Shown: in pieces, positions 45,796-56,982 of the stretch
How positions within the stretch are numbered: the stretch's first letter is position 1
How the letters are laid out: each line of letters begins with the position of its first letter
Source of the DNA: Amyelois transitella
Lineage: Eukaryota > Arthropoda > Insecta > Lepidoptera > Pyralidae
Direction of reading: 5' to 3'
DNA: 64,000 nt
Assembly (NCBI RefSeq): GCF_032362555.1
Contig: NC_083534.1
Span: 276,001 to 340,000, forward strand
Notes under the pieces: generated by a model
Told to the model about the DNA's origin: nothing
The model's input: only the letters and a program-made list of their open reading frames with translations
The model's database searches: none
Translations under genes and position numbers: made by a program

Positions 45796-46014
45796 TCGTG
45801 TTGTACTTTTGAAAAAAAAAACCGAAAAAAAAGATTTAATACTGGATTATGCGCAACGATAATTATGCCATGCGATTAAAATTTATGTGAACCAATATGG
45901 ACAAGTAGTTGTAAGTTAGTGTCCACAGAAATCAGAATAATATAAGTTTTTATAAACAGGATAATTATGCCGGTGTCAAACTGTACAATCCATTGTTTAT
46001 ATGTATTAAACATA

Positions 46015-46240
46015 CGTACGTACATACATGTATGTATATAATTACGTCTATATCCCTTGCGGGGTAGACAGAATCAACAGTCTTGAACAGACTTATAGGC
46101 AACGCTCAGCTGTTTGGCGTAATGATAGAATTAAGATAGGATACTAACCTATCGCCTAAAAGAAAAATTTCAAGTTTATAAGCATATCCCTAAGTCGCCT
46201 TTTACGATATCCATGGGAATGAGACGGCGTGGTCAGACAG
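46015..46240 (-). repeat. Family A repeat
   Basis: Reversed, diverged copy with an internal deletion. Confidence 0.72.
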
Positions 46241-46704
46241 TGTTTGTTACGTACGTTAAAAAAAAGTAATTACAATATTTATAAGATTAATTTTAAGATT
46301 TTTGTAATTATATTAAGTACTTAGTATTTTTTGTTGTTTTAATTTTAACCGACCGACTTCAAAAAGGAGTTCTTATTCCCAATTCGACCTATATTTTTTT
46401 ACTGTGTTAATTTTTTTTTATGTGCAAACGAAACGGATATTTTTTATTCATGGCAATACTAAAAGTAGTTAACCTTAAAATCATATCTCTATTTAGTTTG
46501 TGCTTAAAATGAACGATTAATAAAAAAGCCGTGTGGTTACCGGCAAATTAAAATAAGACCACGCCATCTCTTTTCCGTGAATGTCGTAAGTGGCGACTGA
46601 GGGAATTGGTGCATATTAATCTAGTGCAAGATTCGTTCCGATTTACTCGAATCGTCACTTCACTTGTAATTTACAACGAAACGTTATTTTGCACACAGTA
46701 AAAA

Positions 46705-47283
46705 GTAGTGCCGTGTGGTTTTTGAAACTTAAGTAGGTATAGAACCACTGTGTCTTTCTCATTGATGTCGTAAAAGACGACTTAGGTAAAAGCTAATTAA
46801 CTTGATTCTTCTCGTAGCTTGATGCTAGCAACTTATCACTATTTAAATCCCAACTCCATCAGCCGTATGACTTCTCGGTCTTTTCCAAGAGTGTTGGCTC
46901 TGTCTACTCCGCAAGGGATTGAGACGTGAACCTAGATATTACAAGCTATTACGCGGGGTTTCACTCCCGTGGGGAATTTGTCTATTCTATAAATGTGCCA
47001 AATTTCGCGAGGATCAGTCATCATACAAATGCAGGTAATAAAACAAAAACATCATCAAAATACATTTAATCCCGTCAAGCCCACTCGCCGTCGCTGTCTT
47101 GATGTCTCTTCAGCGCGTGCCTCCTCAGATCGGCGCCCCGCCTCGTGGAGTAGCTGCACTTGGAGCAGCTGTGGACCTTCACCTTCCTGCAGACCCTCGC
47201 ATGCTTCACAGCCCTGCTGGAGACATCACTCGTGAAACTGCAGTTCTTGCAACGGAACGTTCTGTCTTTGTGTGTTATTTTGG
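46705..47283 (-). pseudogene. Tandem duplicate of the THAP-gene last-exon end
   Basis: This segment copies 47298-47879: a diverged family A repeat followed by the final 60 or so codons and stop of the THAP-zinc-finger gene. The duplicated coding part (about 47275-47075) is still open. It encodes two fingers, FRCKNCSFTSDVSSRAVKH and HSCSKCSYSTRRGADLRRH, ending SDGEWA, with only about two residue changes from the functional copy. On the minus strand it is preceded by an in-frame, acceptor-like ACTGTTAG (AG at about 47288-47289), so it could in principle serve as an alternative last exon in phase 0 after exon 9. More likely it is a recent non-functional duplicate. Confidence 0.7.
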
Positions 47284-47297
47284 ACACCTAACAGTAA

Positions 47298-47530
47298 ATA
47301 GTAGTGTCGTGTGGAATCCATCACTTTAGTATAGAACCACTGTATCTTTCTCATGGATATTGTAAAAGACGACTAAGGGAAAATCTAATTAACTTGATTC
47401 TTCTTGTAGGTGATGGGGCTAGCAACCTATTAGGTTCTATTTTAATCCCAATTCCATCACTAAGCCGTAAGACTTCTCGGTCTTTTCCAAGAGTGTTGGC
47501 TGTGTCTACTCCGCAAGGGATTGAGACGTG
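47298..47530 (+). repeat. Diverged family A repeat, duplicated with the last exon
   Basis: Its partner is at 46705-46930. Both have the odd ACTTCTCGGTCTTTTCCAAG segment and end GATTGAGACGTGAA, so they duplicated together. Confidence 0.65.
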
Positions 47531-47676
47531 AATCTACATATTACAAGCTATTACGCGGGGTTTCACTCCCGTGGGGAATTTGTCTATTCTATAAATGTGC
47601 CAAATTTCGCGAGGATCAGTCATCATACAAATGCAGGTAATAAAACTAAAACATCATCAAAATACATTTAATCTCC

Positions 47677-50600
47677 TCAAGCCCACTCGCCGTCACTGTC
47701 TTGATGTCTCTTCAGCGCGTGCCTCCTCAGATCGGCGCCCCGCCTCGTGGAGTAGCCGCACTTGGAGCAGCTGTGGACCTTCACCTTCCTGCAGACCCTC
47801 GCATGCTTCACAGCCCTGCTGGAGACATCACTCGTAAAACTACAATTCTTGCAACGGAACGTTTTATCTTTATGCGTCTTCAGATGGTATATCAAACTCA
47901 TGTTATGCCTCGCCTTATAATCACACAAATGACACTTATGCCGTCTCTCATCTTTATGTTTCTTCTTATGCCTCGTGAACTGAGCTTCGCTGGCGGTCGT
48001 GAAGCCACATATCTGACAAATCTGCAGAGCTTTAGTCGTGTGAGTCTTCATATGACTCCTGTATTGTGACGGTGATAATGTGCAGAAAGCGCAGAAGTTG
48101 CAATAGTAATCGTGAGCGCCCCAGAATATTTTGGATATGTCCACATTCGAGTCGGATTTCACCAACCTGACCAGGGGCATGTCGTCTTCGTCGGTGTCGT
48201 CCGAGACTACTACAGTGTCGATGTGCGGTTCCTGGGGACAAAAATTAAACAATCAATTTATAGATATATATACATTGATTTATACAGGGTGACATTCAAA
48301 ACAACTGCATCCTTTTAAACATAGACTATACCCATGCTTCTGAGCCGTTTGAGCCTATTTTTATTTAAATTAAACGTCATCATTTTCACATTTAAAAAAC
48401 CCTCAAAAACTACGTACTACTAACATGTAAATAAATGTCTGAAAAATAAATTACTTTTCTAGTATCAAGATCAAGTAAAGTACAGAGTTGTCAAGATCGC
48501 TCAGCTGAATGAATTGTGTCGTTGACCTCTGAATCTTACGCGTCGCTTTTCCGCCGGCCGGGGTGATATGACGTATTTAGGATCGTGGATTTTGATACTT
48601 TTATTTTTTTCGTACTTTCTGAAATATGAACCGATAATTTTCTTTAAACGTTTTTAAATATCCTTTAGATGAGTACACTTAACAGTTAAATTTATGCAGT
48701 TGAATTAAAAGTCACCCTGTATAAGGCTTTTAAACTTGAGATTCTTATTTTAGGCGATGGGCGAGCAACCTGTCACTGTTTTGTGTAACATTAAGCCAAA
48801 CAGCTGTACCTGGCCTGTCAGTCTCTTCAGGACTGTTGGCCCTGTCTACCCCGCAAGGGATATAGACGTGACTATATGTATGTAGAAAGAGCCAACAGTC
48901 TCCAAAAGACTAATAGGCCACGTTTAACTGTTTGGCTTAATGATAAAAAACATTATAACAATAAGGGTAGGACATTTCATTGATTCTCACGCGTGCAAAT
49001 CACAGCGGGAAAGCTAGTCAGTCAAATTAACTCACTTCAATGATGACGTCGTCTTCGTCGCTCGAAGTCAGGAGACTGATCGGATCCCGGCTCTTAGGCT
49101 CACTGGAATTTAAAAGTATACATACATACATACATACATAGAATAGAAGAATAGAATAGATTTATTTTCAAAATTGGATACAAGGTATCACTTATTGACG
49201 TCACATAACTTAAATCTAATTATAGCTACTACCGCTTCCAAAGCGCATGTGTAGAAGAAGCGGCGTAACAAACTACATACATAAAATCACGCCTCTTTCC
49301 CGGTGGGGTAGGCAGAGACTACCTCTTTCCACTCGCCACGATCTCTGCATACTCTCTCTCTATTTAAAAGTATATTTTCATATATCTTACTAGCTGTGAC
49401 CTCGACGTCGTCCGCGTGAAATAGTTATTTTGGGCATCATTGAAGCCCTCAAGCATGAATAATATTCCCCGTTTTTTTTTTTCACATTCTCCATTATTAC
49501 TTCGCTCCGTATAGTTGCAGTGTGAAGTTATATAGCCTAAAGCCTTCCTTGATAAATGATCTATTCAACACAAACAATTTTCAATTCGAATCGATAGTTC
49601 CTGAGATTAGCACGTTCAAAAAACAAACAAATTCTTCAGCTTTATAATATTAGTATAGCTATATAAAATTCTCGTGTCACAATGTTCGTTCCCGTACTCC
49701 TCCGAAACGGCTTAACCGATTCTCATGAAATTCCGTGAGCATATTGACTAGGTCTAAGAATCGGCAAACATCTATTTTTCATACCCCTTAGCGATAAGGG
49801 TTGTCCACCCTTAACATTTTCTTTTTAACTAGAAATTACTTCAAAATTATTTATATGGCAAAATAACGTTTGCCGGGACAGCTAGTATACATATATATAT
49901 TATTCTCACATATTACTTATGAAGTAATTTAACATGTACGAGTATTTGATCTATATTTACATTAGTTTGAATGCTAACTGATGCTCTTACGGTTTTCGCA
50001 CAAACTTTCACCCCCCATTTTAGTATATTAGAGGTTGATTTTCGAAAAAAAAGTATCCTACTTTAGTACACGGGTTTTCAACTATATCAATACCAAATTT
50101 CATTCGAATAAGTCCAGCGGTTCAGCTGTAAAAGCGGAAAAGACAAACAGACGCATTTATAATATAAGCAAGGGATTTATGACTTACTCATCATCCGTAT
50201 CATCACCTATCTCTATCTCCTCTATATCTTCGTCTCGCTCTGACAACATGAGCGTTGACGGATCAATGTTCACTTGTAGACTCTCCAGCACCATGAGGCA
50301 GTCCCCGCCCGTTCCCGGGTTAGGATCTGAAAGACAGACACACACATTTGACGTCAACCAATGTTGTTAAACCATACGTTTTGACAATTATTAAGCGATA
50401 TGAAGTATGCTATTTTGAATTTTGAATTTGAATACATATTAGAATTACATTATCAATTTAAATTCCATACACTTTATTATATGTTCGGACGATCTCATTT
50501 CCACGAATGTTGTGAAAGGCGACTTAGGGGCAGGCTAATAAACTTGAGATAGCAACCTCTTTCTATCAGAAAGAATCTCAATTCCATCATTAAGGCATAC

Positions 50601-53600
50601 AGCTTATTGTGGCTTTTCAGTCTTACCAAGACTGTTGGCTCTGTCTACCCCGCAAGGGATACACACGTGACTATAAGTATATATGGAAAGATGATTTTCG
50701 CCATGATTTTATGAACGTATGTAAATAATAATAATAAGAAGTAACCTTTATCAACTGGTATTTCGATAAAAACAGGTTTGCTCGACACGCCCAGCGGTAA
50801 ATCATCATCGTCATCTATTGTTTGCACTTCATCATTTGGTTTCTCACTAGGTTTCTCATCAGTTTTCTCACTAGGTTTCTCAGCTGGTATCTCACTTGGT
50901 TTCTCAGTCGGTTCCTCAGCATCAGGTGATTTGTCGGATGGCTTATCAATTGGTTTCTCACAATTTTTATCTAATAGATACAGATTTTATTTATAAAAGT
51001 AATACAAGGTATACATTCAAGAAAAAAAAAATGTATTTTTTTCTTAGTGACAAATTCAAAAACTTCTGAACAGATTATGATGAAATTAGGCACAGAAATC
51101 AACATGATTTTCTTTCAAAATTTACGGGAACGAATTTACTTTATCCCTTCCAGTAGAAATTACCCACAATGTCAGAAAAACTGGATAGCAACGTTAAGCT
51201 TCACACTTCTTATTTGTAACGATTTCTTTAAATAAATATTATTTCTATATTTTTCAACGCTCAGCCTGAAGCGTTAAACAGATTTTGGTAAAATTTGGCA
51301 TTTGAGTAGTCAAAAAGTCGTAGCCATAGATTTATAAAGAATAATTTATTGAGATTTAATTCACATGTGTGCAAGTCTCACCAGTCTCAACAGGTTTCTC
51401 TCCAGACTCATTAGGTTTCTCTACAGTTTCTCCGTGTTTCTCGCCATCTTCACTAGGTTTCTCGCTCGTTTGTTCCCGGTCTCGCCGGCTGGGCGGGTTC
51501 ATGATGTGATAATTTGTCAGAATGTCCTCTATATCGTGATTAATGTCCGGCTCCATAGGATCTGGTGGTTTCCTGTTAAATGATCTAGGTTACAATAATG
51601 GTTATGAATGTGGATGAAGCAAAGGATATATGCAGAGATCGTGGCAAGTGGAAAGAGGTAGTCTCTGCCTACCCCTCCGGGAAAGAGCCGTGATTTTATG
51701 TATGTATGTATGTACAAAAATGGTGAATATAAAAAAGAATAGGACCACTCCCAACTCTTTCCCATGGATGTCGTAAAAGGCGACTTAGGGGTAGGCTTGT
51801 AAATTAAGGATTATTCTTTTAAGCGCCAGGCTAACAACCTGTCACTTTATATGAATCTCAATTCTATCAGTAAGCCGAAAAGCTGAACGTGGCCTATCAG
51901 TATTTTCAACACTGTTGGCTCTGTCTACCCCGCAATAGATATAGACGTGATTATTTGTATGTATGTGTGTATGTAAACTTACATTGCATCATAATCATCT
52001 ATTATATCGGGAGTGACTTGCCTGCAAAAAAATAAAAAGTAAATCAGTTATTTGAATCTACATCTATTCTCGAAGGGGCGGAAATAGCCGTATTGGTTTT
52101 TGAATTTTGTTACTAAAGGCTCCGTGCCGTGTGGTTCCCGGCACCAATACCAAACAGAATAGGACCACACCACCTCTTTCCCATTGATTTGAAGTCGACT
52201 AAGGGATAGGGTTATAAACTTGGGACAATTAATTTTAGGCGATGGGCTGGCAATCTGCCACTATTTACGAGATCTCAATTCTGTCATTAAGCCAAGCAGC
52301 TGAGCGCGGCCTTTCGGTCTTTCAAGACTGGTGGCTCTATCTACCCCGCAAGGGATATGGACATGATTATATGAATGTATGGCTCTGTCTACTCAGAAAG
52401 GGTAATCTGTATGCTATATACTTACATAGAACTATAGTCTTCAATGATGTCTGGAGTTATTTGTCTGCGAAAAAAAAATATAATATTTTAAAATCATTGT
52501 TTTTAAAATACTTTTATATTTATCCGGCACGAAGGACCAATGTTAATAGAACTCAAAAAATGTACATGCACATTAAATGTGCATGTAGTTTTTTAAGTCG
52601 TTCTCTCTGCTCATATATCATGAAACTTTCTTGATATATGAGCAGAGAGAACGACTTGGAGGCGTCGTGAAGAAAACTGCAAAATAAACTATGTAAATTG
52701 CACTGTATTATCGCTTCACTTTTAAGTATATATAAGTATATCTTATTACATTACTAGCTGTCCCGGCAAACGTTGTTTTGCCATAGAAATAATATTGAAG
52801 TAATTTCTAGTTTAAAAAAAATGTTAAGGGTGGATAACCCTTATCACTAAGGCGTATGAAAAATAGACAGAGCCAACAGTCTTGAAAAGACTGATAGGCC
52901 ACGTTCAGCTGTTTGGCTTTAAGATAGAATTGAGCTTCAAATAGTGACAGGTCGCTAGCACATCGCCTAAAAGAAGAACCCCGAGTTTATGAGCCTATCC
53001 CTTACTCGCCTTTTACGACATCCATGAGAAAAGGAGATGGAGTGGTCTAATTCTTTTTTTTTTAAATATTGGTGCCGGAAACCACACGGCACGTTTATTA
53101 ATAATAAAATACTCACATTTCAATCGAATTCGGATCACAAACACTATTCTGACAATTTCTATCAACTTCTGCGTCTGTTTCAATCTCATCTCTGTTTTGA
53201 CTCGTCATCTCTAAATTTCTTGTATCACCATCGACACTCCCTTCACTTATTTTCTCATCTTTGCAATCACTCTCGGTCGGTTTCTCGCCATTTCTCGTAT
53301 GTTTCTCACTAACATTTCTTTGTTTCTCATGTTTTGTTTTTTTCTCACTTTTTGTTCCGTTCTCTTTTATACTATTGGATGTTTTTCTTCGTGTTTTTTT
53401 GCCCGTTTTTGTTGTTTCTTGTTTCTGTTTTGACTCATCGTCTGAAGACTGGGGTTTTTTCTGGAAATAAATGTTAATCCACACTTATAATAAAAAGAAA
53501 AAATATATATCTTTGTATATCAGTAACGAATAAACACAAAAACAACTAAAACCATTTTGATGATTGATGAAAACTTTTAATGAATAACGTAGGCTACTTT

Positions 53601-55988
53601 TATCTGGAAATTCCCACGAGTTTCATGGGATTCTGATGTCGAAAAAAAAACATATTTTAAAAGAAGATTCCCAAATTTATAAGCCATCATTTATAAATGT
53701 GAGGAAACCTGCACTTTCAGGCAACTGGATGTGTGACCATGATCGATCCAACACGGGCCATGGTCAAATGTTATTTATGCACACGCCATATATATCTTTT
53801 TTGTATTGGTGCCGGGAACCACACGAACACATCACACCATATAGAATAGAATAGAATAGATTTATTTTCAAAATTGGATACAAGGTATCACTTATTGACG
53901 TCACATAACTTAAATCTAATTAAAACATCTACCGCTTCCAAAGCGCACAAACAAACTACACTGCAGCATTTTCATCGGACGTCACAATAAGCTTATAATT
54001 TTGTGTACATAAATATGAATAGAGCTATATAGGTGGAATTATATAAGAACACCTCACACCTCCTCAATCATCATCGGCACCTTGTTCCTCTTCAACCTGG
54101 TCTTCCCGCGGACGGTCTCATAGTCTGTGGTGGCGAAGTGAGCGCTGCAGACGCTCGCGTCCAAACTCAACTTGTAGTCCGGCTTTATAACTTCCAGCCA
54201 GCGGCGCCGGAGTGTCGGCTTAGTTGGTAACCTGTTGAGGTGCGCACATTATTATATGTAACAAGCAGCAATTTCAATTTCTTAGCTTTTTATCATGTGA
54301 TATTTTGATTTTTTTTTTAGAATAGGACCACTCCATCACTTTCCCATGGATGTCGTAAAAGGCGACTAAGGGATAGGCTTACAAACTTTTGGTTATTTTT
54401 AGGCGATGGGCTAGCAACCTGTCACTATTTGAATCTCAATTCTATCATTTAGCCAAATACGTGAACGTGGCCATTCAGTCTTTTCAAAACTGTTCGCTCT
54501 GTCTACCCCGTAAGGGATATAGACGTGACCATTATGTATGTATGTATGTACACATCACAATAACAATGTTATGCAACATTTGAGGTACAAGATGAAAAAA
54601 GTATTCTATAATGTACCCCTATAAGATGTGTGTCAAAGTTACAAATTTATTTTATTTGAATCTTTTTCACATTTCTCTTCCAATTTTTTTTTTAATTTAT
54701 ACTCAAGTCATCTGTTGCGACATCTCTACACCACATGTCACAACAGCCAATCAAACGACGCTATCGGCCAACAGCGAGGAGTCTAAATCGCGCAAGCAAT
54801 GATTTCACGGATTTGAGCATATATTATACAACCTCTGATACAACATCGTCGGAGCCAGGCGTCACACCTAGCCTGGCGGAAGATCTTCCCTTTGTGGCGG
54901 TCGAGACCGAATCATCTCTCGTACTTCATACATACATACATAAAATCACGCCTCTTTCCCGGAGGGGTAGGCAGAGACTACTCGCACTTCATATTCATTC
55001 CTATTGCTTACATACATACACATTATATCGGGCGTCGGTGGCCGAATCGGTAAGGTGCCAGTAAAAATGCGTTTGGCGCAAAAAGGCACAGGTTCGAATC
55101 CCACCCCGTCCGTGTTACCAATGACTATTTTCGAAGTTATGTACATTAGTTTGAATACTAACCAGATGCTCTTACGGTGAGGGAAAACATCGTGAGCAAA
55201 CCTGCACATTCAAACAACTGAACGTGTAACCATGATCAATCCAATACATACATATATATGGTCACGTCCATATCCCATGCGGGGTAAACAGAGCCAACAG
55301 TCTCTAAGACTAAATGGCCACGTTCAGCTATTTGGCTTAATGATAGAATTGAGATTCAAATAGTGACAGGTTGCTAGCCCATCGCCTAAAATAAAAATCC
55401 CAAGTTTATAAGCCTATCCCTTAGTCGCCTTTTACGACATCCATGGGAAAGAGATGGAGTGGTCCTGTTGTTTTTCGCACTGGTGCCGGGAACCACACGG
55501 CACTGCCATCAATCCAATACAGGTTAAATTCCTCTGCAAAGGTTGCGGAGGTCAGACAGGAGCCGCTTCGTGTAAAAACTTGACTCACCCATTCCAGGAT
55601 ACACGGTCAAAGGCACACTCCGGGCTCCTCTCCAGAGTGGTTAGAATGCAACCGGGACTTAAGCCAGGAGGAAGATAAAAATTATATGTAGGTATTATAG
55701 AACAATCCTACTACTATTATAAAGGCGAAAGTTTGTATGGATGTTTGTTACTCTTTCACGCAAAAACTACTGAACCGATTACCATGAAATTTGGTATGTA
55801 GGTAGCTGAAGACCCAGAATAACACATAGGCTACTTTTTATCCCAGAGTTCCCGCGGGATTGATAGGGTTTCCATGCGGACGAAGTCGCGGGCGGCCTCT
55901 ATGATATAATATCATATGCTTACTTGAAATAGTATAAATCTTCACTTGGCACCATGGTACAACCGGTCATACAGCACACACTTTCCAT
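47677..55988 (-). CDS. THAP-domain C2H2 zinc-finger protein, ten coding exons
   Basis: Predicted nuclear DNA-binding protein of 611 aa. Exons in order: 55988-55924, 54231-54060, 53460-53117, 52464-52426, 52021-51983, 51572-51382, 50970-50746, 50326-50188, 49102-49036 and 48231-47677. Phases match at every junction. Residues 1-79 form a THAP domain: C5-x4-C10, conserved P24 and W33, C50-x2-H53 followed by F54, and a KVPMMI near the usual AVPTIF site. Residues 80-193 are charged and lysine-rich. Two near-copy 12-residue blocks follow (QITPDIIEDYSS and QVTPDIIDDYDA), then an EKP-rich acidic stretch (about 230-330). The last exon has five fingers: 471-491, 499-519, 527-547, 554-574 (C2HC) and 582-603. 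The donors after exons 2 and 7 (GTGTGA, GTTACT) are weak, so those borders are less sure. An acceptor-like TTTTCAG upstream of the ATG suggests a 5' UTR intron. ATTAAA lies just after the stop. The DNA target is unknown. Confidence 0.85.
48283..48721. mobile_element. 439-bp MITE, TACAGGGTGAC ends, TA-flanked
   Basis: The terminal inverted repeats extend about 28 bp: TACAGGGTGACATTCAAAAC and, read in reverse from the right, TACAGGGTGACTTTTAATTC, both reaching CAACTGCAT. TA flanks each side. There is no coding capacity. It lies in intron 9 of the THAP gene and is joined directly to a headless family A copy (48721-48884). Confidence 0.85.
48722..48945. repeat. Two partial family A repeats in THAP-gene intron 9
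   Basis: Forward (48722-48884) then reversed (48885-48945), tail to tail. Confidence 0.7.
49138..49360. repeat. Family I repeat and LINE fragment
   Basis: Family I at 49138-49276 (forward) runs into a reversed LINE ORF end at 49278-49355 with only a few bases between them. Confidence 0.62.
49389..49657 (-). mobile_element. Family D Helitron-like element
   Basis: CTAGCTGTGACCTCGACGTC to TTTATAATATTAGTATAG. It abuts the family E copy that follows, as if one had inserted at the other's end. Confidence 0.75.
49660..49888 (+). mobile_element. Family E Helitron-like element, full
   Basis: TATATAAAATTCTCGTGTCA to GCCGGGACAGCTAG. The THAP-gene intron 8 therefore holds two such elements back to back. 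Confidence 0.75.
50490..50690 (+). repeat. Family A repeat in THAP-gene intron 7
   Basis: Diverged copy whose tail lies about 55 bp from the exon 7 donor. Confidence 0.7.
51598..51976 (+). repeat. LINE end plus family A repeat in THAP-gene intron 5
   Basis: A LINE 3' piece (51598-51718) is followed by a full family A copy (51722-51976). The (ATGT)n tail of the latter stops about 7 bp from the exon 5 donor (reverse-strand GTAAGT at 51982). Confidence 0.75.
52124..52390 (+). repeat. Family A repeat in THAP-gene intron 4
   Basis: Full copy separating the two duplicated 39-nt exons. Confidence 0.78.
52564..52657. repeat. Perfect 26-bp hairpin with a smaller one beside it
   Basis: Arms 52595-52620 and 52632-52657 are exact reverse complements around an 11-nt loop, containing GTTCTCTCTGCTCATATATC and its complement. 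Just before it, ACATGCACAT-TAA-ATGTGCATGT (52564-52586) is a second perfect palindrome. Both are in intron 3 of the THAP gene. Confidence 0.85.
52754..53092 (-). repeat. Family E fragment joined to a family A repeat
   Basis: The Helitron-like part (52754-52862) passes without a gap at AAATAGACAGAGCC into a reversed family A copy (52864-53092) that lacks its tail. This is a chimeric junction. Confidence 0.72.
53843..53975 (+). repeat. Family I repeat in THAP-gene intron 2
   Basis: GAATAGAATAGAATAGATTT start; slightly shortened 3' part. Confidence 0.62.
54318..54553 (+). repeat. Family A repeat in THAP-gene intron 1
   Basis: Nearly complete; the head is replaced by a T run. Confidence 0.78.
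54717..54925 (+). mobile_element. Solo LTR related to the TRIM
   Basis: Aligns over most of the 258-bp LTR in element sense. Shared parts are CATCTCTACACCACATGTC, CCTAGCCTGGCGGAAGATCT and GCGGTCGAGACCGAATCATC. There is no second LTR or primer site nearby, so it is a recombined or old copy. Confidence 0.78.
55029..55245 (+). repeat. tRNA-headed SINE
   Basis: GGTGGCCGAATCGGTAAGG resembles a pol III A box and AGGTTCGAATCCCACC a B box, but the anticodon-arm region is not a normal tRNA. The body (CTCTTACGGTGAGGGAAAAC, AACCTGCACATTCAAACAAC) links it to family H in reverse. Confidence 0.68.
55246..55505 (-). repeat. Family A repeat in THAP-gene intron 1
   Basis: Full-length reversed copy, inserted between the tRNA-headed SINE and a family H piece (55525-55676) that may be parts of one older element. 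Confidence 0.82.
55706..55901 (+). mobile_element. Family C Helitron-like element
   Basis: Nearly the same as the 25740 and 37228 copies in the opposite sense. The final G of CTAG is missing or mutated. Confidence 0.8.
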
Positions 55989-56029
55989 GATTCTTATTCG
56001 TAAACTGAAAACAATATTAGAAATAGATA

Positions 56030-56452
56030 TATACTAATATTATAAAGCTGAAGAGTTTGTTTGTTCAATCTCAGAAACTACTGGTTCGAATTGAAAAATT
56101 CTTTTTGCATTGTCTGAGGAAGATTTATATGCATAAACACTATCCATGCAAAACCAAATTATATTATACTAGCTGTGCCCGCGACTTCGCCCGCGCGTAA
56201 CAGTTATTTTAGGCATCATTGAAGCCCTCAAGGATAAATAATTTTCCCCGTTTTTTTTCACATATTCCAATATTTCTTTGCTCCTTATAGTTGCAGCATC
56301 ATGTTATATAGCCTAAAGCCATCCTCAATAAATGGTCTATACAACACAAAAAAAATAATTAATTCTAATCCTACTGATTAGAATGATTTTTTTTTCCTGA
56401 GATTGGCACATTCAAACAAACAAACTCTTCAGCTTTATAATATTAGTATAGA
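56030..56452. mobile_element. Two family D Helitron-like copies
   Basis: A forward 5' fragment (56030-56130) is followed by a reversed, nearly complete copy (56168-56452). Confidence 0.68.
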
Positions 56453-56474
56453 TTTTACAACAAATGTTTTTTTT

Positions 56475-56845
56475 TTGTGTGGTACCCCACTTTATAATAG
56501 TACGACTCTATATCTTTCCTATGGATGTTGTAAGGTGACTAAGATGATGTTGGGCTCGCAACCTGACACTATTTGTATCCCAATTCCATCATACAGCTGA
56601 GTGTAGCCTTTCAGACTTTTCGAGACTGTTGCCTTGTCTACACCGCAAGGGATATAGATTGATGTTTTTTTTTTTAATTAACAAACAATAAATGGCAATC
56701 ATGCATATTGTGAAATTCTTCTCTTAGGTGATAGGCTAGAAACCTATGTGACCAATGGAACCCGAATTGGATTGGTCATGGTTACACATCCAGTTACCTG
56801 AATGTGCAGGTATCCTCACAATGTTTTCCCTCACATTAACTTAAA
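56475..56845 (+). repeat. Diverged family A repeat and family H scrap
   Basis: Family A at 56475-56660, and a family H fragment at about 56755-56840 (GGTTACACATCCAGTTACCT). Confidence 0.55.
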
Positions 56846-56982
56846 TTTCTTAACCATTCAATTCATTTTCATTACTTAAAGTATTCAATTAATTTAAAAT
56901 TAAATCATTAATTAATACAACAAGAAAAAAAAAGCTTAAATGGCGCAGTCCCCCAGTGTGAACAATGCCCAAACTCGTTGGC

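Noticed and set aside
47099..47329. Plus-strand frame opposite the zinc-finger exon
   Set aside because: Antisense shadow of the duplicated finger sequence; no motif of its own.
50778..50996. Plus-strand frame rich in GFS repeats
   Set aside because: It is the antisense of the EKP repeats in exon 7 of the THAP gene.
55029..55110. Possible tRNA-Leu or tRNA-Ser gene
   Set aside because: The head resembles a tRNA but the middle (GCGTTTGGCGCAAAAAGGC) does not form a variable arm and acceptor pair, and it is followed by a repeated SINE body.
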